Source of the DNA: Prochlorococcus sp. AG-355-K03
GTDB lineage: Bacteria; Cyanobacteriota; Cyanobacteriia; PCC-6307; Cyanobiaceae
Direction: 5' to 3'
Assembly (NCBI GenBank): GCA_003278685.1
Contig: QCDS01000001.1
Location: 124,001-188,000, forward strand
DNA length: 64,000 nucleotides
This document shows, one piece after another, positions 1-9,969 of the stretch; the first letter of the stretch is position 1; each line of letters starts with the position of its first letter. Made by a program: the position numbers and the translations under genes. Under the pieces are notes generated by a model. It was not told where the DNA came from. It worked only from the letters and a program-made list of their open reading frames with translations, and made no database searches.

Positions 1-818
1 GAGTAGTAACTGACTTTAGTGAAATCACAAGTGCAAAACCTGAAAGATCACTAATAGTTTCAAAACATAGAGTTAAAGGCAGGAATAATCGTGGAGTTAT
101 CACTTGTCGTCATCGTGGAGGTGGTCACAAAAGGCAATACAGATTGGTCGACTTTAGAAGAGATAAAAGAAATATCAACGCTAAAGTTGCAGCTATACAC
201 TACGATCCTCATAGAAATGCAAGGTTGGCACTTTTATTTTACGAAGATGGAGAGAAAAGATATATTATCGCTCCAGCAGGAGTAAAAGTCGGACAAAATG
301 TCATTTCTGGAGAAAGTGTTCCAATTGAAGATGGAAATGCAATGCCGCTTTCTGTTATGCCATTAGGATCTAGTGTTCATTGTGTTGAGTTATACGCAGG
401 TAGGGGTGCTCAAATGGTTAGATCCGCAGGAGCTAGTGCTCAAGTTATGGCAAAAGAGGGAGATTATGTTGCTTTAAAACTCCCATCTACTGAGGTAAGA
501 CTTGTAAGAAAAGAATGCTACGCAACTCTTGGTGAAGTAGGTAATTCTGAAATAAGAAATACTAGCTTAGGTAAAGCAGGAAGAAGAAGATGGCTTGGAA
601 GAAGGCCTCAAGTAAGAGGTAGTGTAATGAACCCATGTGATCATCCACATGGAGGAGGAGAGGGAAAAGCACCAATTGGTAGAGCAGGCCCAGTTACTCC
701 ATGGGGTAAGCCAGCTCTTGGACTAAAGACACGTAAAAAGAACAAACCAAGTAATAAATTAGTTGTTCGCAGACGCCGTCGCGTTTCTAAGAGGAGTAGA
801 GGAGGAAGAGACTCTTGA
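1..818 (+). CDS. rplB: 50S ribosomal protein L2 (5' truncated by window edge)
   Basis: L2 binds 23S rRNA near the peptidyl-transferase centre and is needed for subunit joining. The open frame enters from the window edge (codons in frame from base 3), so the N-terminus is missing and any ATG inside is not the true start. The residues seen match the L2 body: an RHRGGGHKR motif early on and the conserved [18 protein letters not shown] loop with the functionally important histidine near the C-terminus, followed by a basic tail. It leads into rpsS 37 bases downstream, the usual S10-operon order. The identification is secure; only the start lies outside the window. Confidence 0.97.
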
Positions 819-855
819 TTACTTCATTTATTATTTCAATTTCTATTACATAATC

Positions 856-1134
856 ATGGGACGTTCACTAAAAAAAGGACCTTTTATAGCAGATAGCCTG
901 CTCAAGAAGGTAGAAAAACAAAATACAGATAATGACAAGTCTGTTATCAAAACTTGGTCAAGATCCTCTACGATTTTACCTTTAATGATCGGTCACACAA
1001 TCGCTGTACATAATGGCAAGACTCACATTCCAGTATTTATTACTGAACAAATGATTGGTCATAAACTCGGAGAATTTGCTCCTACACGCACTTACCGAGG
1101 TCATATAAGAGATAAGAAAGGAGCAAAATCATGA
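856..1134 (+). CDS. rpsS: 30S ribosomal protein S19
   Basis: S19 sits in the head of the small subunit and contacts S13. The 92-residue product begins [10 protein letters not shown] and carries the conserved [11 protein letters not shown] and [12 protein letters not shown] segments. The open frame extends upstream to 763, but that extension overlaps rplB and has no family counterpart, so the ATG at 856 is chosen. The end overlaps the rplV start by four bases (ATGA), indicating translational coupling in the S10 operon. Confidence 0.96.
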
Positions 1135-1517
1135 CAAAAACACCTGAAACAACAAAAACAGCAATTGCTCATGGGAATTATGTTCGCGGATCAGCCTCTA
1201 AAGTGAGAAGAGTTTTGGATCAGATAAGGGGTAGATCTTACAGAGATGCATTGATTATGTTGGAATTTATGCCTTACAGATCTACAGACCCCATTACTAA
1301 AGTTCTAAGATCTGCTGTTGCTAATGCAGAACATAACCTTGGAATGGATCCATCTACCCTAGTTATTTCCTCTGCATGGGCTAATAGTGGTCCAGTAATG
1401 AAAAGGTATAGACCCAGAGCTCAAGGTCGAGCTTTTTCAATCAAAAAACAGACTTGCCACATCAGTATTTCTGTTGAATCTGCTCCTACTCAAACTAATG
1501 CGGAGGTACAAAACTAA
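1131..1517 (+). CDS. rplV: 50S ribosomal protein L22
   Basis: L22 lines the nascent-peptide exit tunnel with L4. The 128-residue product has the family core ([19 protein letters not shown] and [10 protein letters not shown] segments) and the beta-hairpin region [20 protein letters not shown] that reaches into the tunnel. Its start overlaps the rpsS stop by four bases and its stop overlaps the rpsC start by one base, so all three are probably translated in a coupled manner. Confidence 0.96.
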
Positions 1518-2248
1518 TGGGACATAAAATACATCCTTCTGGACTAAGATTAGGAATTACACAAGAGCATCGCTCTAAATGGTTTGCTACTTCTAAAACA
1601 TATCCAATACTTCTCCAAGAGGATTTTAAAATTCGTACCTTCATACAAAAAAAATATGGAGCAGCAGGAATTAGCGATGTTTTAATAGCTAGAAAAGCTG
1701 ACCAACTGGAACTTGAATTAAAAACAGCAAGACCAGGAGTTATAGTTGGAAGACAAGGAAGTGGGATTGAAGAATTAAGATCTGGCATTCAAAAAACTAT
1801 AGGTGATAGAACAAGGCAAGTCAGAATAAACGTTGTAGAAGTTGAACGAGTAGATGCTGATGCTTTTTTACTTGCTGAATATATTGCGCAACAACTTGAA
1901 AAAAGAGTCGCCTTTAGAAGAACTATAAGGATGGCCTTACAAAGGGCTCAAAGGGCTGGAGTCTTAGGTCTTAAAATTCAAGTAGGGGGAAGGTTGAATG
2001 GGGCTGAAATAGCTAGAACTGAATGGACTAGAGAAGGTAGGGTTCCATTACATACATTGAGAGCTGATATTGACTATGCAACACGTGAAGCTAATACAAC
2101 TTACGGTGTTCTAGGCATTAAAGTTTGGGTTTTCAAAGGTGAAGTTCTCCCTAAAGAAGAACAAACTATCCCTGTGGGTGCGAGTCCTAAGAGGAAAGCT
2201 AGTAGAAGAACTCAGGAATTTGAGGATCGTTCAAATGAGAATTCATAG
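1517..2248 (+). CDS. rpsC: 30S ribosomal protein S3
   Basis: S3 helps form the mRNA entry tunnel of the small subunit. The 243-residue protein begins [15 protein letters not shown], has a KH domain with the [10 protein letters not shown] loop around residues 78-87, and ends with the S3 C-terminal domain ([13 protein letters not shown]). Length is normal for cyanobacterial S3. It starts on the last base of the rplV stop codon. A strong GGAGGT ribosome-binding site for the next gene, rplP, lies just past its stop. Confidence 0.97.
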   Translation: MGHKIHPSGLRLGITQEHRSKWFATSKTYPILLQEDFKIRTFIQKKYGAAGISDVLIARKADQLELELKTARPGVIVGRQGSGIEELRSGIQKTIGDRTRQVRINVVEVERVDADAFLLAEYIAQQLEKRVAFRRTIRMALQRAQRAGVLGLKIQVGGRLNGAEIARTEWTREGRVPLHTLRADIDYATREANTTYGVLGIKVWVFKGEVLPKEEQTIPVGASPKRKASRRTQEFEDRSNENS

Positions 2249-2259
2249 GAGGTATAAAA

Positions 2260-2742
2260 ATGCTTAGTCCAAAACGTACTAAATTCCGTAAACAACATAG
2301 AGGCAGAATGAGGGGTGTAGCCTCAAAAGGTAATACTATTGCATTCGGTCAATTTGCTCTCCAAGCTCAAGACTGTGGCTGGGTAACTGCACGTCAGATT
2401 GAAGCAAGCAGAAGAGCTATGACCAGATATATCAAACGTGGTGGTCAAATCTGGATAAGAATATTTCCTGATAAACCCGTAACCATGAGACCTGCCGAAA
2501 CAAGAATGGGTTCTGGTAAAGGTAACCCTGAGTTTTGGGTCGCAGTTGTAAAACCTGGAAGAATACTTTTTGAAATGGGTGGTGAGGATATCACCGAGGA
2601 AATTGCAAAGGAAGCTATGCGTCTGGCTCAATATAAACTTCCTGTAAAAACTAAATTTATCTCCATTGATAAAAATCTAGAAAATTCCTCCCAAGAAAAT
2701 AAAAAAAATAGTAAAAAATCTCAAGAGGAGGTTAAACAATGA
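2260..2742 (+). CDS. rplP: 50S ribosomal protein L16
   Basis: L16 binds 23S and 5S rRNA and helps organise the A site. The product begins [17 protein letters not shown] and carries the [17 protein letters not shown] segment typical of L16. At 160 residues it is some 20 longer than many bacterial L16 proteins, because of a Lys/Asn/Gln-rich tail after about residue 140. An AGGAGG ribosome-binding site lies 5 to 10 bases upstream of the ATG. The stop overlaps the rpmC start (ATGA). Confidence 0.96.
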   Translation: MLSPKRTKFRKQHRGRMRGVASKGNTIAFGQFALQAQDCGWVTARQIEASRRAMTRYIKRGGQIWIRIFPDKPVTMRPAETRMGSGKGNPEFWVAVVKPGRILFEMGGEDITEEIAKEAMRLAQYKLPVKTKFISIDKNLENSSQENKKNSKKSQEEVKQ

Positions 2743-2957
2743 AAAACTCAGAGTCACTTAAGGAATTTAAAAAATTAAATTCTGAACAAATAACTGAAAA
2801 GATTGACCAATTACGAAAAGATCTTTTTGACTTGAGATTCAAGCAAGCTACAAGACAGCTCAATGAAACTCATAAATTTAAAATTATCAAGAAACAAGTT
2901 GCGCAATTACTCACTCTCAGTAAGAGTCAATCTGCTTCTAAAACAACTTCTGATTAA
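2739..2957 (+). CDS. rpmC: 50S ribosomal protein L29
   Basis: L29 is a small helical protein near the tunnel exit and, with L23, a contact point for chaperones and targeting factors. The 72-residue product has the L29 signature [20 protein letters not shown]. It overlaps the preceding rplP by four bases and is followed nine bases later by rpsQ, the standard L16-L29-S17 order. Confidence 0.94.
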   Translation: MKNSESLKEFKKLNSEQITEKIDQLRKDLFDLRFKQATRQLNETHKFKIIKKQVAQLLTLSKSQSASKTTSD

Positions 2958-2966
2958 TTATTAGTT

Positions 2967-3233
2967 ATGGCACTTAAAGAAAGAATTGGTACTGTTGTCA
3001 GCGACAAAATGGACAAAACAGTTGTTGTTGCTGTTATTAACAGATATCCACATCCCACTTATAAAAAAATTGTAAGTAGAACTACGCGATATAAGGCGCA
3101 TGATCCAGAAAATACATGCGTTTTAGGTGATCGAGTTAAAATTAGAGAAACTAGACCGCTCAGTGCCCATAAAAGATGGGCAATAGAAGAGATTCTCAAT
3201 AAAACAAGTCAGGCTAAGGAGGTTAAAAAATGA
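2967..3233 (+). CDS. rpsQ: 30S ribosomal protein S17
   Basis: S17 is a primary 16S rRNA-binding protein with an OB fold. The 88-residue product shows the [14 protein letters not shown] start and the [18 protein letters not shown] motif diagnostic of S17. Its stop overlaps the rplN ATG (TGA sharing two bases). The order L29-S17-L14 is conserved across bacteria. Confidence 0.96.
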   Translation: MALKERIGTVVSDKMDKTVVVAVINRYPHPTYKKIVSRTTRYKAHDPENTCVLGDRVKIRETRPLSAHKRWAIEEILNKTSQAKEVKK

Positions 3234-3595
3234 TTCAACAAGAAACTTATTTAACAGTTGCCGATAATAGCGGAGCAAAAAGACTCCAATGTATTAGGGT
3301 TTTAGGTTCTAATAGAAGGTATGCACATGTCGGGGATGTAATCGTAGCAACTGTAAAAGATGCTCTTCCTAACATGGGAGTTAAGAAATCTGAAGTTGTT
3401 AAAGCTGTTATCGTCAGAACTAAAGCAACATTAAGAAGAAATACTGGTAATTCAATCAGATTTGATGACAATGCGGCAGTATTGATTAATGAAGATAAGA
3501 ATCCAAAAGGTACTAGAGTCTTTGGTCCTGTAGCTAGAGAACTGCGGGATAAAAGTTATACAAAGATTGTTTCTCTTGCTCCGGAGGTGATTTAA
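3230..3595 (+). CDS. rplN: 50S ribosomal protein L14
   Basis: L14 sits at the subunit interface. The 121-residue product begins [18 protein letters not shown] and contains the L14 signature [12 protein letters not shown] and the [11 protein letters not shown] segment. It overlaps the end of rpsQ and ends exactly one base before the rplX ATG. A GGAGGT site near its end serves rplX. Confidence 0.97.
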   Translation: MIQQETYLTVADNSGAKRLQCIRVLGSNRRYAHVGDVIVATVKDALPNMGVKKSEVVKAVIVRTKATLRRNTGNSIRFDDNAAVLINEDKNPKGTRVFGPVARELRDKSYTKIVSLAPEVI

Positions 3596-3952
3596 ATGTT
3601 GGATTCATTAAAGCAAAAGAAAAATTTCCAGAGAATAAAAATGAGAATCAAAACTGGAGATTTGGTAAAAGTAATTAATGGCAAGGATAAAGGGAAAACT
3701 GGTGAGGTTCTAAAAACTATACCTCTTGAAAATAGAGTAGTTGTAAAGGGAATTAACCTTAGGACTAAACATGTAAAACCAACTCAGGAAGGAGAAACTG
3801 GAAGAATACTTACAGAAGAAGCATCTTTACATGCATCAAATGTAATGTTCTTTTCAAAGGATAAAAATCTTACAAGTAAGATTGAATACTTTATTGATAA
3901 AGAGGGGGTTAAGAAAAGAAGATTGAAGAAAACTGGTGAAGTAATTGATTAA
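3596..3952 (+). CDS. rplX: 50S ribosomal protein L24
   Basis: L24 starts large-subunit assembly by binding the 5' end of 23S rRNA. The KOW motif lies at about residues 19-40 ([18 protein letters not shown]). The product from the first ATG is 118 residues; a second ATG at 3641 ([11 protein letters not shown]) would also give a normal L24. I keep the first because GGAGGTGAT sits just upstream of it and it abuts rplN exactly. A 74-base spacer containing a stem-loop follows, the largest gap in this part of the operon. Confidence 0.92.
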   Translation: MLDSLKQKKNFQRIKMRIKTGDLVKVINGKDKGKTGEVLKTIPLENRVVVKGINLRTKHVKPTQEGETGRILTEEASLHASNVMFFSKDKNLTSKIEYFIDKEGVKKRRLKKTGEVID

Positions 3953-3993
3953 TTTTTCATCAGAAACCAGATTTCAACTTTTTCTAATTTATC

Positions 3994-4015
3994 AATTCTG
4001 ACAAAGACCAGAATT
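3994..4015 (+). promoter_or_regulatory. Inverted repeat in the rplX-rplE spacer
   Basis: AATTCTG (3994-4000) and CAGAATT (4009-4015) are perfect 7-base arms around an 8-base loop, 11 bases before the rplE ATG. In RNA this would form a small hairpin in the ribosome-binding region of rplE. It has no T tract, so it does not look like an intrinsic terminator. Translational control or RNA processing are the plausible roles, but the function is inferred only. Confidence 0.35.
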
Positions 4016-4026
4016 AACAAAAAATT

Positions 4027-4566
4027 ATGACTCTAAAAAATCGCTACAAAGAATCAATAAGACCAAAACTTTTAAAGGACCTTGGTCTTAAAAATATTCA
4101 TCAAGTACCTAAAGTTGTCAAAGTCAACGTTAACAGAGGTCTTGGTGAAGCAGCTTCAAATTCGAAAGCTCTAGAAGCCTCTTTAAACGAAATGGCAACA
4201 ATTACAGGACAAAAGGCCCTTGTAACCAGGGCTAAAAAAGCTATCGCGGGTTTTAAAATTCGGGAGGGCATGCCGATTGGTTGTACAGTTACTTTGAGAG
4301 GAGACAGGATGTATTCGTTTTTGGAGAGATTTATAAATTTAGCTTTACCAAGAATAAGAGACTTCAGAGGAGTTAATCCTAAAAGTTTCGATGGGAGAGG
4401 GAATTATACCGTTGGAGTGAAAGAGCAATTGATTTTTCCTGAAATCTCTTTTGATAAAATAGATTCAATAAGAGGTATGGATATAACTATTGTAACTAGT
4501 GCAAAATCAGATCAAGAAGGTAAAGCTCTTTTGCAGGAGTTAGGAATGCCTTTTAGTAAGAATTAA
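4027..4566 (+). CDS. rplE: 50S ribosomal protein L5
   Basis: L5 binds 5S rRNA in the central protuberance and contacts P-site tRNA. The 179-residue product has the family segments [13 protein letters not shown], the [22 protein letters not shown] block and [16 protein letters not shown]. In E. coli rplE is followed by rpsN; here rpsH follows directly after nine bases, so S14 must be encoded elsewhere, as is usual in cyanobacteria. Confidence 0.97.
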   Translation: MTLKNRYKESIRPKLLKDLGLKNIHQVPKVVKVNVNRGLGEAASNSKALEASLNEMATITGQKALVTRAKKAIAGFKIREGMPIGCTVTLRGDRMYSFLERFINLALPRIRDFRGVNPKSFDGRGNYTVGVKEQLIFPEISFDKIDSIRGMDITIVTSAKSDQEGKALLQELGMPFSKN

Positions 4567-4575
4567 ATTAAAACT

Positions 4576-4977
4576 ATGTCAAATCACGATCCTATTTCAG
4601 ATATGCTTACTCGAATAAGAAATGCGAGTCAAAAAAAGCATACAACCACAACAATCCCAGGTTCAAAAATGTCCTTAAGTATCGCCAAAGTGCTTCAAAA
4701 AGAGGGATTCATCTCTGATATTAATGAGGAAGGTGAAGGTTATAAATCACAAATAATACTCGGTCTCAAATATAGTGGTAAAAACAAATTTCCTACTATC
4801 CGATCTATGCAAAGAGTTAGTAAACCTGGTTTGAGAATATATAAAAATACTAGAGGTTTACCAAAAGTTCTTGGAGGTCTTGGAGTTGCCATAATTTCAA
4901 CTTCTAAAGGCGTTATGAGTGATCGCGATGCTAGAAAGCAAGGCATTGGCGGCGAAGTCCTCTGCTATGTTTATTAA
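4576..4977 (+). CDS. rpsH: 30S ribosomal protein S8
   Basis: S8 binds the central domain of 16S rRNA. The product begins [17 protein letters not shown] and ends with the signature [22 protein letters not shown], at the usual 133 residues. It lies between rplE and rplF. In E. coli S8 represses its operon at the L5 leader; the stem-loop before rplE might play that role here, but this is not shown. Confidence 0.97.
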   Translation: MSNHDPISDMLTRIRNASQKKHTTTTIPGSKMSLSIAKVLQKEGFISDINEEGEGYKSQIILGLKYSGKNKFPTIRSMQRVSKPGLRIYKNTRGLPKVLGGLGVAIISTSKGVMSDRDARKQGIGGEVLCYVY

Positions 4978-4989
4978 GGAGAATTAATC

Positions 4990-5529
4990 ATGTCAAGAAT
5001 CGGAAAAACACCAGTACTTATTCCAGAGAAAGTTACAGTTGATTTTGATGGATTAACAGTTACAGTGAAAGGCCCAAAGGGTGAGTTAAAACGTCTCATG
5101 CCTGATGGAGTTAGTTTTAATAAAAAAGATAATACTGTTGTCGTAAGTCCTACTACCACCAAAATATATTCAAGGCAGAGACATGGTTTATGTAGAGCAT
5201 TAATTGCAAATATGGTTGAAGGGGTTACTCAAGGTTTTTCAAAAAAACTTGAAATTGTTGGCGTTGGATCAAGAGCACAAGTAAAAGGTAAAAATCTAGT
5301 TGTAAGTGCAGGATATAGTCATCCTGTAGAAATGATCCCCCCTGATGGTATAACATACAAAGTTGAGAGTAATACAAACGTTACCGTATCTGGAATTGAT
5401 AAGGAAATTGTTGGCAATGAAGCAGCAAAAATCAGATCAATTAGACCTCCAGAGCCATACAAAGGAAAAGGAATTAAATACCATGATGAGAGAATTCTCA
5501 GAAAAGCTGGTAAATCTGGCAAAAAATAA
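4990..5529 (+). CDS. rplF: 50S ribosomal protein L6
   Basis: L6 lies near the GTPase-associated centre. The 179-residue product starts [15 protein letters not shown] and has two repeated alpha/beta domains, with the signature [21 protein letters not shown] at the C-terminus. A GGAG site lies just upstream of the ATG. It is followed by rplR as in other bacterial spc operons. Confidence 0.97.
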   Translation: MSRIGKTPVLIPEKVTVDFDGLTVTVKGPKGELKRLMPDGVSFNKKDNTVVVSPTTTKIYSRQRHGLCRALIANMVEGVTQGFSKKLEIVGVGSRAQVKGKNLVVSAGYSHPVEMIPPDGITYKVESNTNVTVSGIDKEIVGNEAAKIRSIRPPEPYKGKGIKYHDERILRKAGKSGKK

Positions 5530-5544
5530 TTCGAATTAAAAAAA

Positions 5545-5913
5545 ATGACCAAACTTTCCAGGAAATTACAAACCCAAAAAAGACATAGAAGATTAAGGAG
5601 ATTCTTAATTGGAGATGCAACGCGTCCAAGATTATCTGTTTTTCGCTCTAATAACCATATTTATGCCCAGGTCATAGATGATAGCGCTCAAACGACTATT
5701 TGCTCCGCTTCAACTGTTGATAAGGAATTGAGAGAAAAATCTGAGAAATTATCTGCTGATTGTAATTCTTCTTCTATTGTTGGAAAATTATTAGCAAAAA
5801 GAGCGATAAAAAAAGGTATTAAGCAAGTAATTTTTGATCGTGGAGGTAACTTATATCACGGTAGAGTAAAGGCACTTGCAGACGCTGCTCGTGAAGCTGG
5901 CCTAGAATTCTAA
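5545..5913 (+). CDS. rplR: 50S ribosomal protein L18
   Basis: L18 binds 5S rRNA with L5. The 122-residue product has the conserved [20 protein letters not shown] segment and the C-terminal [26 protein letters not shown] block. Its N-terminus is strongly basic (KRHRRLRR). It sits between rplF and rpsE in standard order, with short spacers on both sides. Confidence 0.97.
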   Translation: MTKLSRKLQTQKRHRRLRRFLIGDATRPRLSVFRSNNHIYAQVIDDSAQTTICSASTVDKELREKSEKLSADCNSSSIVGKLLAKRAIKKGIKQVIFDRGGNLYHGRVKALADAAREAGLEF

Positions 5914-5928
5914 CTATTAATTTTTATT

Positions 5929-6549
5929 ATGACTGACACTCCAACAAAACAAGAAATTCAATCCAAGAACGATAACGTTCCTGGAGCTATGCCCGTAGAA
6001 CAAAAAAAGAATAATCGTAATGATCGAAAAAGAAATAGAAGAGGTGATTCAAAAAATCTTGAGAGAGATTCTGATTGGCAAGAAAGAGTTGTTCAAATTC
6101 GACGTGTTTCTAAGACTGTTAAAGGTGGAAAAAAAATGAGTTTTAGAGCAATAGTTGTTGTAGGTAATGAGAAAGGTCAAGTTGGAGTTGGAGTTGGTAA
6201 AGCAGGGGATGTCATTGGTGCTGTGAGAAAGGGAGTTTCAGATGGTAAAAAGAATCTTGTTAGGGTTCCCTTAACCCCAAATAATTCAATACCGACTTTA
6301 TCTAAAGGTCGAGATGGTGCTGCTAATGTACTAATTAGACCAGCTGCCCCAGGTACAGGTGTAATTGCTGGCGGTTCAATAAGAACAGTTTTAGAATTAG
6401 CTGGCATAAAAAATGTCTTAGCGAAAAGACTGGGGAGCAAAACACCTTTGAATAATGCAAGAGCTGCTATGGTAGCTCTTTCTCAATTAAGAACACACAA
6501 ATCTGCCTCAAGGGAGAGAGGCATCTCACTTGAACAGCTCTATTCTTAA
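5929..6549 (+). CDS. rpsE: 30S ribosomal protein S5
   Basis: S5 contributes to translational fidelity near the decoding site. The double-stranded-RNA-binding-like core begins around residue 45 ([19 protein letters not shown]) and includes the loop [17 protein letters not shown] and the [19 protein letters not shown] block. At 206 residues it is longer than E. coli S5 because of a charged, low-complexity N-terminal extension of about 45 residues. rpmD (L30), which follows rpsE in many bacteria, is absent; rplO follows directly. Confidence 0.96.
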   Translation: MTDTPTKQEIQSKNDNVPGAMPVEQKKNNRNDRKRNRRGDSKNLERDSDWQERVVQIRRVSKTVKGGKKMSFRAIVVVGNEKGQVGVGVGKAGDVIGAVRKGVSDGKKNLVRVPLTPNNSIPTLSKGRDGAANVLIRPAAPGTGVIAGGSIRTVLELAGIKNVLAKRLGSKTPLNNARAAMVALSQLRTHKSASRERGISLEQLYS

Positions 6550-6553
6550 AATT

Positions 6554-7012
6554 ATGACTACAACATTAAATACACTTAAATCAAACTCTGGCTCGAGAAA
6601 GAAAAAACTAAGAAAGGGTAGAGGAATTGCAGCTGGTCAGGGTGCATCATGTGGTTTTGGAATGAGAGGACAAAAGTCACGTTCTGGAAGACCTACACGT
6701 CCAGGTTTTGAAGGTGGCCAAATGCCTCTATATAGAAGAGTTCCAAAATTAAAGCACTTTGAAATAATTAATCAAAAGAACTTTTCGGTAATTAATTTAG
6801 AAAAATTAAATGATTTTAAAGATAACGATACAGTTGACCTTGACTCATTAGTTAAGAAGGGATTAATCTTTAAACCTAAATTTCCTTTGAAAATTCTTGG
6901 TAATGGAAAAATTAATGTAAAGCTAAAAGTCCAAGCTCATGCATTTACAAAAGTTGCAAAACAAAAAATTGAGGACGCAGGTGGATCCTGCGAGCTTATA
7001 AATAATAAATAA
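6554..7012 (+). CDS. rplO: 50S ribosomal protein L15
   Basis: L15 is a late assembly protein of the large subunit. The N-terminal Gly/Arg/Lys-rich segment ([29 protein letters not shown]) is diagnostic. An in-frame ATG at 6530 would overlap the end of rpsE and add eight residues with no family counterpart, so the ATG at 6554 is chosen, giving 152 residues. secY follows 29 bases downstream. Confidence 0.95.
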   Translation: MTTTLNTLKSNSGSRKKKLRKGRGIAAGQGASCGFGMRGQKSRSGRPTRPGFEGGQMPLYRRVPKLKHFEIINQKNFSVINLEKLNDFKDNDTVDLDSLVKKGLIFKPKFPLKILGNGKINVKLKVQAHAFTKVAKQKIEDAGGSCELINNK

Positions 7013-7041
7013 ATTTACTAAAAATTTAGGTAAGCTTCAAA

Positions 7042-8361
7042 ATGTTTGTCAACAAAAGTAGAAATCCTAGCGCTTCTGAGATACTTTCCCAATTATTTTT
7101 AAATAAAGAGTTAAGGAGTAGAGTTTTAACTACTTTAGGTCTTCTCCTTTTAGTAAGACTTGGTATATATATCCCTATGCCTGGTATTGATAGGGTCGCT
7201 TTTAAAAGTTTTATAGATCAAGGGGGGCAATTAATAGGTTTTTTAGATATTTTTACTGGAGGAGGAATTTCAACTTTAGGAATATTCGCATTAGGTATAC
7301 TTCCCTTTATTAACGCATCAATTATTATTCAGCTTCTCACAGCTTCATTGCCTGTGCTTGAAGATTTACAAAAAAATGAAGGAGAAGCGGGAAGAAGAAA
7401 AATTGCTCAAATAACTAGATATGTTTCATTAGGATGGGGGTTTTTGCAAAGTATAATTTTTTCCTTAATTCTCAGACAATATGCTATTCAGGGTATAAGT
7501 GAGACTACATTTGTCTTACAAACCTCAATTGCCTTAGTTACTGGCTCAATGTTAGTTATGTGGTTTAGTGAAATTATTACGGAGAAAGGGATAGGTCAAG
7601 GAGCTTCACTGGTAATTTTTTTGAATATTGTTTCGACTTTACCTAAGGCTCTAAGTTCAACTATTGAAAAAGCGCAAACTGGTGATAGAGGAGATGTTTT
7701 AGGGATAGCAGTTTTACTTGGGGTATTTTTGCTGACAATTGTTGGGATCATTTTTGTGCAAGAGGGAGCAAGACGCATTCCTATTGTTAGTGCAAAAAGG
7801 CAGATAGGAAACTCAACACTACTTCCTACAAGGCAAAGTTATTTACCTTTAAAATTAAATGCAGGAGGAGTCATGCCTATCATATTCGCATCTGCTTTAA
7901 TCTTTTTACCTATAACTATTGCAAATGTTACGGGCAATCCAGTCTTAATTAAGCTAGCAAGTAGTTTAAATCCTGGTTCTTCTAATCCATGGCCATATGC
8001 TCTGACATTTTTCTCCTTGATTTTGGGATTCTCCTATTTTTATGCATCTCTTACTATCAATCCAATTGATGTAGCTTCAAATTTAAAGAAAGGAGGAGTA
8101 GCGATACCAGGAGTAAGACCAGGAACTAATACAGCAAACTACCTATCAGGCATACAAAATAGGTTGACATTATTGGGAGGATTATTTCTGGGTTCAGTCG
8201 CTATAATTCCCGCTGCAGTAGAAAGAGCTACAAATGTTCAAACCTTTCAAGGTTTAGGAGCAACTTCGTTACTTATTCTTGTGGGTGTTGCTATAGATAC
8301 TGCTAAGCAAATTCAAACTTATGTTATTTCACAAAGGTATGAGGGACTAATTAATAATTAA
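7042..8361 (+). CDS. secY: Protein translocase subunit SecY
   Basis: SecY is the channel of the Sec translocase for protein export and insertion into plasma and thylakoid membranes. The 439-residue protein shows about ten hydrophobic helices, the plug/TM2 region ([23 protein letters not shown]) and the cytoplasmic loop motif [14 protein letters not shown]. It lies between rplO and adk, as in most bacteria, and its stop overlaps the adk ATG by one base. Confidence 0.97.
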   Translation: MFVNKSRNPSASEILSQLFLNKELRSRVLTTLGLLLLVRLGIYIPMPGIDRVAFKSFIDQGGQLIGFLDIFTGGGISTLGIFALGILPFINASIIIQLLTASLPVLEDLQKNEGEAGRRKIAQITRYVSLGWGFLQSIIFSLILRQYAIQGISETTFVLQTSIALVTGSMLVMWFSEIITEKGIGQGASLVIFLNIVSTLPKALSSTIEKAQTGDRGDVLGIAVLLGVFLLTIVGIIFVQEGARRIPIVSAKRQIGNSTLLPTRQSYLPLKLNAGGVMPIIFASALIFLPITIANVTGNPVLIKLASSLNPGSSNPWPYALTFFSLILGFSYFYASLTINPIDVASNLKKGGVAIPGVRPGTNTANYLSGIQNRLTLLGGLFLGSVAIIPAAVERATNVQTFQGLGATSLLILVGVAIDTAKQIQTYVISQRYEGLINN

Positions 8362-8909
8362 TGAAGAAACATTTACTATTTTTAGGAGCCCCTGGAGCAG
8401 GGAAAGGGACTCAAGCTGAATTGCTAAGTCAAACTAATTCTTACTTGCACCTTTCTACTGGTGAGTTATTAAGAAAAGAAATCGAAATGAATACTACCCT
8501 TGGTAACCAGGTAAAAGATATTATGAATCGAGGGGAACTTGTTAGTGATGAACTCGTACTGAAGATAGTAAGGCAAAATTTAGTCCAGGATAATAAAGGT
8601 TGGATTCTAGATGGTTACCCAAGAAATTTATCTCAAGCAAATTCATTGAATGAAGTCTTAAATGAAATAAATCAACCTTTGGAATTAGTTTTTTACTTAG
8701 ATATTCCAGAAGAAGTACTAATTAAGCGCTTGCTTTTAAGAGGGAGAAAAGATGATACGGAAGAGACAATTAGAACAAGAGTTGACATTTATAAAAAAAC
8801 TACAGAACCACTGATTCAATATTTTAAAGATCTCTCATTGTTAGAGTATATTGATGCTGATAGAGATTTAAAAACCGTTTCCTCTGATATCAAACAAAAA
8901 ATGGCTTGA
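8361..8909 (+). CDS. adk: Adenylate kinase
   Basis: Adenylate kinase interconverts ATP plus AMP and two ADP. The P-loop GAPGAGKGT is at residues 9-17, followed by the AMP-binding segment ([10 protein letters not shown]) and the motif [10 protein letters not shown]. The LID is short ([10 protein letters not shown]) with no zinc cysteines, and at 182 residues this is the short form common in cyanobacteria. It is coupled to secY by a one-base overlap. infA and map, which often follow, are absent here; rpmJ comes next. Confidence 0.96.
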   Translation: MKKHLLFLGAPGAGKGTQAELLSQTNSYLHLSTGELLRKEIEMNTTLGNQVKDIMNRGELVSDELVLKIVRQNLVQDNKGWILDGYPRNLSQANSLNEVLNEINQPLELVFYLDIPEEVLIKRLLLRGRKDDTEETIRTRVDIYKKTTEPLIQYFKDLSLLEYIDADRDLKTVSSDIKQKMA

Positions 8910-8954
8910 TGATGATGTAGAATATAGTATTAACGTTTTAATTGTTAAACCCCT

Positions 8955-9071
8955 ATGAAGGTCAGATCTTCAGTCAAAAAAATTAGTCCTGACGATCAGA
9001 TCGTGAGGAGAAGAGGTAAAATCTATGTTATTAACAAGAAAAGACCTCGCAATAAACAGCGTCAGGGTTAA
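8955..9071 (+). CDS. rpmJ: 50S ribosomal protein L36, cysteine-free form
   Basis: L36 is the smallest large-subunit protein. This 38-residue gene starts [15 protein letters not shown] and ends [12 protein letters not shown]. Classical L36 has a CxxC...C...H zinc site; here the first two ligand positions are Ser and Asp and no cysteine occurs anywhere, so the protein cannot bind zinc in the standard way. It keeps its syntenic place between adk and rpsM. It is a real gene because family residues are conserved at both ends and the spacing is typical of this operon. Confidence 0.93.
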   Translation: MKVRSSVKKISPDDQIVRRRGKIYVINKKRPRNKQRQG

Positions 9072-9112
9072 ATTTCAACCCTTTAATTCAAACTTTTACT
9101 TATTCAAAACAC

Positions 9113-9478
9113 GTGGCCAGGATTGCAGGAATTGACATACCTCGCGAAAAGCGAGTTGAAATTGCACTTACATACGTCTATGGAATTGGTTTGACTAGAT
9201 CAAAACTAATTCTTTCTAATACGGGTGTAAACCCTGATACTCGTGTCAAAGACCTTTCAGATTCTGATGTTCAAAAACTCAGAGGTGCTACAGAAGAATT
9301 TACTTTAGAAGGGGATTTGAGAAGAAAAGAGGGAATGGCTTTAAAACGTCTACAAGATATAGGATGTGTAAGAGGAAGAAGACATAGAATGAGTCTTCCA
9401 GTAAGAGGTCAAAGGACTAGAACCAATGCAAGAACAAGAAGGGGTTCGAGGAAAACAGTTGCTGGAAGAAAAAAATAA
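9113..9478 (+). CDS. rpsM: 30S ribosomal protein S13
   Basis: S13 lies in the head of the small subunit and contacts P-site tRNA and L5. The 121-residue product starts at a GTG codon: [25 protein letters not shown] is the invariant family start and leaves no other option. The C-terminal motif [13 protein letters not shown] is present. It is followed by rpsK as in alpha operons. Confidence 0.97.
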   Translation: MARIAGIDIPREKRVEIALTYVYGIGLTRSKLILSNTGVNPDTRVKDLSDSDVQKLRGATEEFTLEGDLRRKEGMALKRLQDIGCVRGRRHRMSLPVRGQRTRTNARTRRGSRKTVAGRKK

Positions 9479-9522
9479 TTAACTAATTCTATTAACAAAT
9501 TTAAGCATTAAATTAAAACATC

Positions 9523-9915
9523 ATGGCACCTACAGCAAAAAAAACAGGTTCAAAGAAATCCAAACGTAATGTACCTAATGGTGTGGTACATATTCAAAGC
9601 ACATTTAATAATACTCTTGTCTCAATTACTGACACTTCTGGTCAAGTAATTTCTTGGTCTTCTGCAGGCGCAAGTGGATTCAAAGGTGCTAGGAAAGGTA
9701 CGCCATTCGCTGCTCAAACAGCTGCGGAAGCAGCAGCCAGAAGAGCACTCGATCAGGGTATGAGACAAATAGAAGTATTAGTTAGAGGTCCTGGCGCAGG
9801 TAGGGAAACGGCCATAAGAGCTTTACAAGTGGCCGGATTAGAAATAACTCTAATAAGAGATGTAACTCCATTACCTCATAATGGATGTAGAAGACCTAAA
9901 CGGAGACGCGTTTAG
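9523..9915 (+). CDS. rpsK: 30S ribosomal protein S11
   Basis: S11 lies on the platform of the small subunit near the Shine-Dalgarno helix. The 130-residue product contains the conserved [18 protein letters not shown] and the C-terminal signature [19 protein letters not shown]. The spacer to rpoA (9916-9969) contains an uninterrupted run of eight C residues, very unusual for such AT-rich DNA. Confidence 0.97.
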   Translation: MAPTAKKTGSKKSKRNVPNGVVHIQSTFNNTLVSITDTSGQVISWSSAGASGFKGARKGTPFAAQTAAEAAARRALDQGMRQIEVLVRGPGAGRETAIRALQVAGLEITLIRDVTPLPHNGCRRPKRRRV

Positions 9916-9969
9916 ATCTTAACCATTCTCAACCCCCCCCAATAAAAACTCTTAACCTCATTATTTTCC

